Source: Bacteroidota bacterium (GTDB taxonomy: Bacteria; Bacteroidota; Ignavibacteria; UBA10030; UBA8401). Taken from it: a stretch of DNA of 64,000 nucleotides. Made by a program: the position numbers and the translations under genes. This document shows, in pieces, positions 36,120 to 45,340 of the stretch. The stretch is from contig SXSI01000047.1 in the NCBI GenBank assembly GCA_005792285.1, positions 102,058 through 166,057 on the forward strand, given 5' to 3'. The notes under the pieces are model-generated. The model did no database searches. It worked only from the letters and a program-made list of their open reading frames with translations, and had not been told where the DNA came from. Numbering within the stretch: position 1 is the stretch's first letter; every line of letters begins with the position of its first letter.

Positions 36120-37339
36120 GGTTTTAACAGTACTTTCATTGCTTCACCACTTGCAATTGCACTGAATGCTTTTTCATAATCAGAAAGTGGATATTGATGA
36201 GAAATAAATCCGGAGTTAAGAAATTTTTTGGCCAATCCTTTTCGTAAAATGCGTTCCATTTGATCCCAAGTTTCAAAAACTTTTCTGCCAATTATTCCTT
36301 TAACTGTGATTCCTTTAAAAATTATATCCTTTGCAAAATTTACAGACATATTTCCTGAAGGTAATCCAAGCAAACTAAATGTGCCACCCATTCTTAATTG
36401 CTGAAAAGCATTATTATATGCATTGTAATTACCGGACATATCAAGTGCAACATCAACTCCCGTTCGGTTTGTTTTTGTTTTAATTGTTTTTGAAAACTTT
36501 TCTCGTTCGCTATCAATTGCTAAATCAAAACATTTGGTTGCACCAAAATATTCTGCCAACTGAAATCGTTTTGAAATTAAATTCTCATGAGAAAATCCTT
36601 CATGAGAAACATCAGTTACAAATATATTTTTTGCACCGGCATATTTTGCAATTGCAGTAGCCATAATTCCTTGCACGCCACAACCAAGAATTAAAACATT
36701 TGAATTTTTAACAGGAACAGAAAATACTGTATGAGTTGCATTTCCCAAAGCATCCATAAATGCAATCATATCAAGCTGCAATTCATTTTTATGATAAAGC
36801 AAAATATTTTCAACAGGCACAACTATAAATTCTGCAAAAGCTCCATCTTCGTGCACACCTTTAATTTTTGTTTTTTGACAAACATGTTTTTCATTTTGCA
36901 TGCACTGATAACATTTACCGCAAGTAACATGCATTTCCGCAGTTACATTAAAATTAGAAATTATTTTATTAAAATCTTCTTTTCTGTATAAAGTTGAAGG
37001 ATGATATCCAGCTAAAAGTTTTTTTGTTGGTTTACTTTTTTTTGCTCGCTCAAATAGTTTTTGTATTAAAATTTTTCTTGCAGAAGTTCCTGCATCAACA
37101 ATCCAACCCGAAAATTCATGTCCAACAATTATTCTCTTCAACTTCGCTTTACTCATTTCATGTCGTAAAGAATCTTTGCAATTGTAAATACCAACGTCAG
37201 TTCCGCAAATAGCTCCGGCATAAACTTTTATTAAAACATCATTCTTAGATTTTATTTCCGGTGACGGAGTATTTATAAATTGAAATCCTTTTTGCCACTC
37301 TTTATTCTCAGTTGGTCTTTCTTTAATTAATGCCTTCAT
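36116..37339 (-). CDS. tdh: Threonine 3-dehydrogenase-like zinc alcohol dehydrogenase with extra insertion
   Basis: GAICGTDVGIY; VGHEFSGWIVDAG; HVTCGKCYQC; IFKGITVKGIIGRKVFETWDQM as in Tdh; neighbours kbl. Confidence 0.85.
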   Translation of the reverse strand: MKALIKERPTENKEWQKGFQFINTPSPEIKSKNDVLIKVYAGAICGTDVGIYNCKDSLRHEMSKAKLKRIIVGHEFSGWIVDAGTSARKILIQKLFERAKKSKPTKKLLAGYHPSTLYRKEDFNKIISNFNVTAEMHVTCGKCYQCMQNEKHVCQKTKIKGVHEDGAFAEFIVVPVENILLYHKNELQLDMIAFMDALGNATHTVFSVPVKNSNVLILGCGVQGIMATAIAKYAGAKNIFVTDVSHEGFSHENLISKRFQLAEYFGATKCFDLAIDSEREKFSKTIKTKTNRTGVDVALDMSGNYNAYNNAFQQLRMGGTFSLLGLPSGNMSVNFAKDIIFKGITVKGIIGRKVFETWDQMERILRKGLAKKFLNSGFISHQYPLSDYEKAFSAIASGEAMKVLLKP

Positions 37340-38697
37340 GAAATTTTCTTTAATCTTACTGCAAACGAACCATCCATATCGTGTATATGTGGAAATGTTT
37401 CTACGATTCCTAAATTATTTATAATTTTTGGATTACAAAAACCGACTGCAGATTCAATTTCGAAATTTGTATTTTCAGCAAGAAATTTTTGAACTAATAA
37501 ATAATTTTCTTCGGGCTCAATAGTACAGGTGCTATAAACAATTATTCCATCTTTTTTTACCAATTTTGCAGCATTAGTAAGAAGTGCAAATTGAAGTTTT
37601 GATAATTTTTCTAAATCAACAACATCCCTTTTTAATTTGATGTCAGGTTTTTTTGTAATTACTCCTAAACCGGAACAAGGAGCATCAACTAAAACTTTGT
37701 CAACTGGTTCATGTTCAAATTCACAACCATCACCTGCGATTGGTTCAATAATAGATAAATGCAATCTTTCTGAAGACGACTTTATTAAATTTATTCGTTG
37801 ACTATATTTTTCAAGTGCAATTATTTTTCCACTATTATTCATCATTTCCGCCATGAATGTAGATTTTCCACCAGGTGCAGCACAAAGATCAATAATTGTT
37901 TCGCCCGGTTTTGCAGAAATTAGTTGGCACGCAAGTCCTGCACTTTCATCTTGTACAGTAATAAATCCTTGTTTAAAAAGTTCTGAATCAGCAATATCTG
38001 CAAACGATGTTGTTTTAAAAAAAGAAGGCAAGTATTCCGATTGAGTAAAAGTAATATTTTTTGATTTAAGAAATTCACAGAATTCAGCAACCTTCATTTT
38101 AAGTGGATTTATTCTGAGCGACAACTGAGGTATTTTATTATTCGCAATTAACAATTTTTCGGTTTCATCAAAACCAAATCTATCGAGCCATCTTTTAACA
38201 ATCCACAATGGATGCGAATACAAAACAGAAAGATATTGTACTTGGTCTTCTTCTTTTTTAGGAAAATGAATATCGTTTACGTTTCGAATTATATTTCTTA
38301 AAACTGCATTTACAAGATTTGCAGCTTTTTCTCCACGCAAGCGTTTTATAAGTTCGACAGCTTCATTTACAGAAGCATGATGAGGAATTTTTTGCAGATA
38401 TAGTATTTGGTATAAAGCTGTACGTAAAGTGTTTTTGATTGGGATTTCAGCTTTTGAAAAATTGCTGTGAAAGAAACCTGTTAACACCCAATCAATTTTT
38501 ATTTGCCACCGAAGTACACCATGAACAATTTCATAAAGTAAATTTTTATCTAGATCATTAAATTGTTGGCTGTGAAGTTCGAAATGCAATAATTTATCAA
38601 GGTAGGAATCTGTTCGTTCTACACGATTTAAAATTTTAACAGCTGATCCCCTCACTCCACTAAACAAATCAGTTGAAAAATTTTTTTGGGTTTCCAT
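37336..38697 (-). CDS. rsmB: 16S rRNA (cytosine-C5)-methyltransferase RsmB
   Basis: N-terminal NusB-like; DLCAAPGGKSTFMAEMMNNSG; VDAPCSGLGVITKKPDIK; YSTCTIEPEEN. Confidence 0.94.
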   Translation of the reverse strand: METQKNFSTDLFSGVRGSAVKILNRVERTDSYLDKLLHFELHSQQFNDLDKNLLYEIVHGVLRWQIKIDWVLTGFFHSNFSKAEIPIKNTLRTALYQILYLQKIPHHASVNEAVELIKRLRGEKAANLVNAVLRNIIRNVNDIHFPKKEEDQVQYLSVLYSHPLWIVKRWLDRFGFDETEKLLIANNKIPQLSLRINPLKMKVAEFCEFLKSKNITFTQSEYLPSFFKTTSFADIADSELFKQGFITVQDESAGLACQLISAKPGETIIDLCAAPGGKSTFMAEMMNNSGKIIALEKYSQRINLIKSSSERLHLSIIEPIAGDGCEFEHEPVDKVLVDAPCSGLGVITKKPDIKLKRDVVDLEKLSKLQFALLTNAAKLVKKDGIIVYSTCTIEPEENYLLVQKFLAENTNFEIESAVGFCNPKIINNLGIVETFPHIHDMDGSFAVRLKKIS

Positions 38698-38698
38698 T

Positions 38699-38736
38699 GA
38701 ATAAAAAACGGAATGTTTTATTCTAACATTCCGTTT
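38699..38736 (-). terminator. Rho-independent terminator after rpmE
   Basis: Minus strand AAACGGAATGTT-AGAATAA-AACATTCCGTTT then TTTATT; 12-bp perfect stem. Confidence 0.88.
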
Positions 38737-38763
38737 AATTAATTTTAGTTAAAATAATCTAGC

Positions 38764-38964
38764 TTATTTCTTTACGTATTTTTTATTAAAACGCTCAACT
38801 CTTCCAGCACTATCAATAAGCTTTTGTTTCCCTGTGTAATATGGATGGCATTGTGAGCAGATGTCAACATGTATATCTCCGACAGTACTTCTGGTTTCAA
38901 AAATAGTTCCGCAAACACAAATGACTTTTGCTGGTTTATAAGATGGATGTATTCCTGTTTTCAT
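38764..38964 (-). CDS. rpmE: 50S ribosomal protein L31 (zinc-binding type)
   Basis: [63 protein letters not shown]. Confidence 0.98.
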   Translation of the reverse strand: MKTGIHPSYKPAKVICVCGTIFETRSTVGDIHVDICSQCHPYYTGKQKLIDSAGRVERFNKKYVKK

Positions 38965-38989
38965 GGTTATTCCTTAAAAAAATAATATG

Positions 38990-39020
38990 CAAATATATAG
39001 AATTATTCGTTACTCTCAAA
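38990..39020 (-). promoter_or_regulatory. Promoter of rpmE, perfect Bacteroidota-type consensus
   Basis: Minus strand TTTG-N19-TATATTTG, about 25 nt upstream of the rpmE ATG. Confidence 0.7.
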
Positions 39021-39021
39021 T

Positions 39022-40059
39022 CTATAAAATCTTTTTACGCAAGCTATCCGCTCTTATTTTTCTGAACTTTGCAACATTTTCATTATGCATATCAAATGTT
39101 GTTGAAAAATTATGCCCACCCAATCCATTGGCTACAAAATAAAAATATTTATGCTTTGCAGGATATAATGCAGCTATAATTGAGGCTCTTCCAGGGTTAT
39201 TAATTGGTCCTGGTGGAAGGCCAGTATAAATATAAGTGTTGTAGGGTGAATTTATTTTAAGATCGCTGTACTTTAATCTTCTTGGCCCATTTGAAATAAT
39301 ATATTGAATAGTTGGATCGGCTTGAAGTGCCATTCTTATTCTCAACCGATTATGATAAACACCACTCACAATTGATCGCTCACTTTTTAATTTTGTTTCT
39401 CCTTCAATAATTGAAGCCAAAGAAATTACATCTTTTAATGACATTCGCAATTGTACAGCTCGCTGTTTTAAACTATCATGATAAAATCTTTCAAACTCTC
39501 GAACCATTCTTTTTATAATTTCTTCTTCATCTGTTTGCCAAAGTATTTCATAAGTATCCGGCATTAAAAATCCTTCTAATGAATTTATTGATTTAGTGGG
39601 AATGTTTAAATAAGAATAATTTCTACTTAATTCCATAAATCTAGTTGAATCAATCCCGGCACGCAATTTTAAATAACCAGCTATTTCGCGAAGTCGCAAT
39701 CCTTCTAAAATTGTAATTGACGGAGTTTCGGATCCTTTAACGTCAATAATTCTCTCAAGAATTTTGTAATTACTTTCGCCATCATGAATTAAATATCTTC
39801 CCATTTTAATTTCATTATGATAACCAAATAATATCCCTGCTACTTTAAAAAATAATGGCTTACTGATAATTCCCTCATCAGTGAATCTTGTAATTACATT
39901 TTGAAAAGTTTCATTTTTATTTATAACTACATATTTCGATTTTTTATTTAAATAGTTTGGTGAGAAAAGTAGTAAGTAAATGAAAATTGAAAAAAATAAA
40001 ATTAATTCTCCGACAATTAGAATTTTAATAAACGATCTCTTTTTCAGGAATAAACTCAT
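39022..40059 (-). CDS. mltG: Endolytic murein transglycosylase MltG
   Basis: N-terminal TM; LASIIEGETKLKSERSIVSGVYHNRLRIRMALQADPTIQYI; SPYNTYIYTGLPPGPINNPGRASI. Confidence 0.96.
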   Translation of the reverse strand: MSLFLKKRSFIKILIVGELILFFSIFIYLLLFSPNYLNKKSKYVVINKNETFQNVITRFTDEGIISKPLFFKVAGILFGYHNEIKMGRYLIHDGESNYKILERIIDVKGSETPSITILEGLRLREIAGYLKLRAGIDSTRFMELSRNYSYLNIPTKSINSLEGFLMPDTYEILWQTDEEEIIKRMVREFERFYHDSLKQRAVQLRMSLKDVISLASIIEGETKLKSERSIVSGVYHNRLRIRMALQADPTIQYIISNGPRRLKYSDLKINSPYNTYIYTGLPPGPINNPGRASIIAALYPAKHKYFYFVANGLGGHNFSTTFDMHNENVAKFRKIRADSLRKKIL

Positions 40060-41078
40060 GCTAATATTAAATCGGGGACAGCTGAAACTGTCAGTGAAGA
40101 TTTAAATCCGGATAAATATTTTCGATATCCAACATTTGCAATCATAGCGCCATTATCGGTGCAGTAAGCCATTTTTGGAATAAAAATATTTTTTTCATTT
40201 TCTTTACCAATTGTATAAAACCGATTTCTTAATTCTGAATTTGCTGAAACACCACCTGCAATTGCAATATCTGTAATATCATATTTTTTTGCAGCGGACA
40301 TTGTTTTTTTTACAATTGAATCCACTACAGTTTTTTGAAAGCTTGCACAAATATTATTAACGGTTTCTTGCGGCAACCCATTTTTATAATCTGGATAATT
40401 TTCCTTTAAATAATAGAGCACGGATGTTTTTATTCCACTAAAACTAAAGTTGAAATTTCCTTCTTGCGGAAAAGCAGTTGGAAAAGAAATTGATTTATTA
40501 TCACCCGAGACTGCTAACTTATCAATTATCGGACCACCTGGATATGTTAAATTTAATAACTTAGCAACTTTATCAAATGCTTCACCAACTGCATCATCTT
40601 TTGTTTCACCAATAATTTCATATTTAAAATCTGAATTAACTATAATTAATTGGGTGTGACCACCAGAAATAATTAAAGCTAAAAATGGAAAATTAGGTTT
40701 TTCGTCTTCCAGAAAAGTAGAATAAATATGTGCTTCAATATGATTAACTGCGATATAAGGAATTTGCAAACCGAATGCATAAAATTTAGAAAAATTAACT
40801 CCAACCAAAAGTGAACCCATTAAACCCGGTCCATTTGTAAATGCTACTGCATCTAAATCAGTTGCACTAATTTTTGCAATTTCCAATGCTTGGTTAACCA
40901 CCGGGATTATATATTTTTGGTGAGCTCGCGATGCTAGCTCAGGAACAACACCACCATATCTGAAGTGAAATTGTTGTGAAGATACAATATTAGAAATAAT
41001 TTTTCCATCTTGCATAATAGCAGCTGATGTCTCATCGCAAGATGATTCAATTCCAAGTATTGTAATTTGTTTGTTCAT
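40056..41078 (-). CDS. tsaD: tRNA N6-threonylcarbamoyladenosine synthesis protein TsaD
   Basis: MNKQITILGIESSCDETSAAIM; ELASRAHQKYIIPVV; AVNHIEAHIYS; internal start 41078 preferred over ORF start 41093. Confidence 0.95.
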   Translation of the reverse strand: MNKQITILGIESSCDETSAAIMQDGKIISNIVSSQQFHFRYGGVVPELASRAHQKYIIPVVNQALEIAKISATDLDAVAFTNGPGLMGSLLVGVNFSKFYAFGLQIPYIAVNHIEAHIYSTFLEDEKPNFPFLALIISGGHTQLIIVNSDFKYEIIGETKDDAVGEAFDKVAKLLNLTYPGGPIIDKLAVSGDNKSISFPTAFPQEGNFNFSFSGIKTSVLYYLKENYPDYKNGLPQETVNNICASFQKTVVDSIVKKTMSAAKKYDITDIAIAGGVSANSELRNRFYTIGKENEKNIFIPKMAYCTDNGAMIANVGYRKYLSGFKSSLTVSAVPDLILA

Positions 41079-41082
41079 GCTC

Positions 41083-41090
41083 CAAATATA
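41083..41090 (-). promoter_or_regulatory. Candidate -7 element for tsaD
   Basis: Minus strand TATATTTG ending 5 nt before the MNKQ ATG; no convincing -33. Confidence 0.4.
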
Positions 41091-41161
41091 CAAAAAGATT
41101 TTAAGATGAATAAGTTAATCGAATTCTTGAAGCATCTACTCTTTTTATTTAGATTACATCA

Positions 41162-42595
41162 ATGTTTATCAAATTAAAATATATATTTTCGGTTGTAATA
41201 ATTTTCCTTATTACTGGATGTGGAATTACTTCTCCTCAATTAACAACTACTAATTTCAAAGATAAAATCGATTTAATATTAAGAGACTCTATTTTCGATG
41301 CTTCACAAGTTGGCATTAAAGTAGTATCACTTAAAAATAATCGTGTTTTATATTCCAAAAATGAAAAGTTATTACTCCGACCGGCTTCTAATTTAAAATT
41401 AATTACAAGTGCTGCTGCGCTTTCTGTTTTAAAGGACACATTTCAATTCCGTACAGAATTTTATTTTGATTCGTTAACTTCATCACTATTTATAAAAGGA
41501 AGTGGCAATCCATTATTTACCTCCGAAGATATTGCAAAATCTGTTTCGCAACTTAAATCTAATGGACTTAAGCAAATAAATGGAAATGTGGTTGGTGATA
41601 TTTCTATTTTTGATTCTACTCAATGGGGAGAAGGTTGGATGTGGGACGATGAACCTTTTGAGTATGCAGCATATAATTCTCCACTCACAATAAATAATAA
41701 TTGCATAAAAATAATTACAACTCCTTCCAATATAATTGGTGGTAAATTAAATATTCAGACTCTTCCACAAACTTCATTTGTAAATATTATTAATGATGGC
41801 ATAACTTCTAATTCAGAGAGTCCAAATAATCTTAATGTGACAAGAAAATTTTATGAGAGAAGTAACGATATTGTTGTCAAGGGAAATATGAAATTAAATT
41901 CTTCTCCCGATACAACTAAATTAACAGTACTTCATCCGGAAAAATATTTTGTAACATTATTATATGAAGAACTATTGCGACAAGGAATCACAATTAAAGG
42001 AAAGCCAATTATAAGCACAATCCCAAATACCGCTAAATTAAAATACGTTCATTTTCAATCAATTGATTCCGTTTTAGTTAATTTTAATAAAGTCAGCGAT
42101 AATCTTACAGGTGAAAATTTATTAAAATTACTTGGCAAAGAATTAAATAAAAATATTGGTACAACTAAATCTGGAATTAATAATGTTTATAATTTTCTTA
42201 ATAAAATAGGAATTGATACTTCGAAATTTTTGATGGTTGACGGTTCCGGTATGTCGCATTATAATCTTGTAACTGCAGAGATGTACATAAAATTACTTCG
42301 CGCAATGTATAATGATAAAAATAATTTTCAACTTTTTTATAAATCCCTTCCAATTGGTGGAGTTGATGGAACCCTTTCAAATCGGATGAAAAATGGAAAT
42401 GCGTTTAAAAATGTTCATGCCAAAACCGGAAGTATTGGTGGAGTTAGCACGCTATCGGGATATGTTACGACATCAAATAATGATTTACTTGCTTTCTCAA
42501 TTATGATGCAAAATTTTATCGGATCTGCTAAAGAATATCGTAACGCTCAGGATAAAATCTGCGAAATACTCTCATCGATTTCAGATTCTTTATAA
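41162..42595 (+). CDS. dacB: D-alanyl-D-alanine carboxypeptidase/PBP4-type (S13), lipoprotein
   Basis: Lipobox LITGC; SxxK (RPASNLKLITSAAAL), SDN (VSDNLTGENLL), KTG (HAKTGSIGGVSTLSGY). Confidence 0.92.
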   Translation: MFIKLKYIFSVVIIFLITGCGITSPQLTTTNFKDKIDLILRDSIFDASQVGIKVVSLKNNRVLYSKNEKLLLRPASNLKLITSAAALSVLKDTFQFRTEFYFDSLTSSLFIKGSGNPLFTSEDIAKSVSQLKSNGLKQINGNVVGDISIFDSTQWGEGWMWDDEPFEYAAYNSPLTINNNCIKIITTPSNIIGGKLNIQTLPQTSFVNIINDGITSNSESPNNLNVTRKFYERSNDIVVKGNMKLNSSPDTTKLTVLHPEKYFVTLLYEELLRQGITIKGKPIISTIPNTAKLKYVHFQSIDSVLVNFNKVSDNLTGENLLKLLGKELNKNIGTTKSGINNVYNFLNKIGIDTSKFLMVDGSGMSHYNLVTAEMYIKLLRAMYNDKNNFQLFYKSLPIGGVDGTLSNRMKNGNAFKNVHAKTGSIGGVSTLSGYVTTSNNDLLAFSIMMQNFIGSAKEYRNAQDKICEILSSISDSL

Positions 42596-43539
42596 TGCGT
42601 AATTTATTTATTGTTTCAATATTTATTTTTTTTCTTATTTCATGTGATAATCAAAATAAATTAAGCACGCCAAATAAAAATATCAGCAGTTCAGATACTA
42701 TGCATTTACTTTTTAATAAAGATTCAGCTTGGAATTATTTATTAAAACAGACATCATTTGGTCCACGAAATCCCAATTCTGTCGGCCATCAAAGATGTTT
42801 AACTTATCTTCATAATGAATTAAAACAATCAACAAAAACTCAGCTTTTTCAATTTCAACAAGTAGGTTATAATGAAAATCTTTATTTAACAAATATTTTT
42901 GCCTCTTTTCGTCCTGAATTAAAAAATAGAATTTTACTTCTTGCACATTGGGATACAAGACCAAGAAGTGAAAATGATAAAATTATTTCTAAAAGATCAG
43001 ATCCTTTAATTGGTGCAAATGATGGAGCTAGTGGAGTTGCAGTTTTGTTGGAAATTGCCAGAATTTTAAAATATAATCCACCCCCAATTGGAATTGATAT
43101 TCTATTTGTTGATGGAGAAGATTACGGGATTAAACAAGATTTGGAATATTATTCTTTAGGAGCAAAACATTTTGCAAAAAATAAACCTGCTTCATATCAT
43201 CCTCAATATGCAATCCTACTTGATATGGTTGGAGATAAAGATTTACAAATTAATACTGAAATAAATTCAATGAAGTTTGCTCCAGGTTTATCCAAAGAAG
43301 TTTGGCGAAGAGCCGAACAACTTAAACTAAGTCAGTTTAATCCGGAACCGAAATATGAAATTTACGATGATCATATTGTTTTAAATGAATATGGAATTCC
43401 AACAATTGATTTAATAGACTTCGATTATCCTTATTGGCATACAACTGAAGATACTCCAGATAAATGCAGTAAAGAAAGTCTTGATGTAGTTGGAAAACTA
43501 ATATTAAATATTATATTTAATCCACCACCTCACATTTAA
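42595..43539 (+). CDS. M28-family peptidase/glutaminyl cyclase-like lipoprotein
   Basis: Lipobox FFLISC; LLAHWDTRPRSE; GANDGASGVAVLLEIAR; LFVDGEDYG; WHTTEDTPDKCS. Confidence 0.88.
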   Translation: MRNLFIVSIFIFFLISCDNQNKLSTPNKNISSSDTMHLLFNKDSAWNYLLKQTSFGPRNPNSVGHQRCLTYLHNELKQSTKTQLFQFQQVGYNENLYLTNIFASFRPELKNRILLLAHWDTRPRSENDKIISKRSDPLIGANDGASGVAVLLEIARILKYNPPPIGIDILFVDGEDYGIKQDLEYYSLGAKHFAKNKPASYHPQYAILLDMVGDKDLQINTEINSMKFAPGLSKEVWRRAEQLKLSQFNPEPKYEIYDDHIVLNEYGIPTIDLIDFDYPYWHTTEDTPDKCSKESLDVVGKLILNIIFNPPPHI

Positions 43540-43547
43540 ATAATTTT

Positions 43548-44399
43548 TTGACTGATACTTATCTTGAAATAACTATTTTTTCTCCTCCCGATGAGACACT
43601 CAGAGAAACAATTTCTGCAGAGTTGTATGATTTTAATTTTTTAGGAATAAAAGAAGAAGCTGATTTTCTTTTTTGTTACGTAAATAAAAATGATTGGAAT
43701 GAAAACAAAATAAATGAATTAACAAAAACATTAAGCGACTATTCTGATCTTGTTCAATTGCACGAAATAAAAGAACTCGCCACTGTAAATTGGAATGAGA
43801 ATTGGGAGAAATCTATTCAGCCTATGAAAGTCGGAAAGAATTTTATTATTACTCCATCTTGGCATAATGTAGATTCCAAAAATGAAATCGTAATTACAAT
43901 CGATCCTAAAATGTCATTTGGAACTGGTTATCACGAAACAACTCGACTTATGTTAACGCATCTCGAATCAACAAAACTTAAAATTGGAAATGTACTCGAT
44001 GTTGGAACAGGAACTGGAATATTAGCAATTGCCGCTTCAAAATTGGGCTTTAAATCGATTATTGCATTGGATATTGATGAATGGTCATATGTTAATGCAA
44101 AAGAGAACGTAGAGAAAAATGATTGTTCGAATAATATTTTAGTTCATAAAGGTGATCTGAATTCGCTTGTGCATAATAATAATTATGATCTTATTTTATG
44201 CAATATTTTTAGAATAACTATTATAGAACTACTTCCAACTCTTTCGACACTTTTAAATTCTAATGGTAAAATAATTCTGTCAGGATTTTTAGAAAATGAG
44301 CATTCGTTTATTAAAGAAGCAATCAATAATTGTAATTTAATTATCGATTCGCAAACAGTTGATAATAGTTGGGAGTGTTTAACAGTTTCTAAAAAATGA
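43548..44399 (+). CDS. prmA: Ribosomal protein L11 methyltransferase (TTG start)
   Basis: DPKMSFGTGYHETTRLMLTHLE; VLDVGTGTGILAIAASKLG; DLILCNIF. Confidence 0.94.
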   Translation: MTDTYLEITIFSPPDETLRETISAELYDFNFLGIKEEADFLFCYVNKNDWNENKINELTKTLSDYSDLVQLHEIKELATVNWNENWEKSIQPMKVGKNFIITPSWHNVDSKNEIVITIDPKMSFGTGYHETTRLMLTHLESTKLKIGNVLDVGTGTGILAIAASKLGFKSIIALDIDEWSYVNAKENVEKNDCSNNILVHKGDLNSLVHNNNYDLILCNIFRITIIELLPTLSTLLNSNGKIILSGFLENEHSFIKEAINNCNLIIDSQTVDNSWECLTVSKK

Positions 44400-45340
44400 G
44401 AATTGCATCAATTGATATTGGAACAAATACAATTCTGTTATTAATAGCAGAAGTAACTAAAAAGGATGAAAGATTATATTTAGAATCAATTTTTCAAAAG
44501 CAATATATTCCAAGAATTGGAAGAAATACTGACTCAAGTGGTTTAATTCAAGAAAAAGCGTTTTCCGATTGCGAACAAATTCTAAATGAATATAAAATTC
44601 TCGCAGAAAAATACGATTGCCAAAATATTATAGCCACAGGTACAAGCGCTTTACGCGATGCAAACAACAAAGATGAGTTTATTAAACATCAATTCAATAA
44701 AACTGGAATTCGAATTTCTATTTTAAGCGGAGAAGAAGAAGCGCAATGTACTTTTAAAGGGGCTTTAACTAATATTTTTGATGATAATAAATATTGTGTA
44801 ATTGATATTGGTGGAGGAAGTACAGAAATTTCACACGGAACTAATAATGAACTGCAATTCCATAAAAGTATAAATATCGGTGCTGTTAGAGTTACTGAAC
44901 GTTTTTTTACAAAACTACCGATTTCCGATAATTCATTTAAAGATGCAATATCTTTTATTCACGAGAATATAAATATTTTATCAGAAAATAATTTTAGTGA
45001 TTCTAAATTTATTGCCGTTGCTGGCACAGCAACTACGTTAGCTAAAATTGATCTAAAGTTAAGTCTGTTTAATTATGAGTTAATTGAAAATTATAAGTTA
45101 AAATTGGAATCAATAAATAATAGTATCAATCATCTTAAAACTTTGACACTTAGTGAAATTGAGGCAATTCCTTATATAACTAAAGGAAGAAGCGATGTAA
45201 TTTTAGCAGGCGCTTTAATTCTTAAAGAAATTCTTACTTTTTTATCGGTTTATGTTGTAAATGTAAATACGAAGGGATTGAGATTTGGAACTTCACTACG
45301 CGAAGCAAATAAATTATTTTTTAATTCGCTCGACAATTAA
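44396..45340 (+). CDS. Ppx/GppA-family exopolyphosphatase
   Basis: IASIDIGTNTILLLIAEV; ATGTSALRDANN; VIDIGGGSTEIS. Confidence 0.93.
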   Translation: MRIASIDIGTNTILLLIAEVTKKDERLYLESIFQKQYIPRIGRNTDSSGLIQEKAFSDCEQILNEYKILAEKYDCQNIIATGTSALRDANNKDEFIKHQFNKTGIRISILSGEEEAQCTFKGALTNIFDDNKYCVIDIGGGSTEISHGTNNELQFHKSINIGAVRVTERFFTKLPISDNSFKDAISFIHENINILSENNFSDSKFIAVAGTATTLAKIDLKLSLFNYELIENYKLKLESINNSINHLKTLTLSEIEAIPYITKGRSDVILAGALILKEILTFLSVYVVNVNTKGLRFGTSLREANKLFFNSLDN

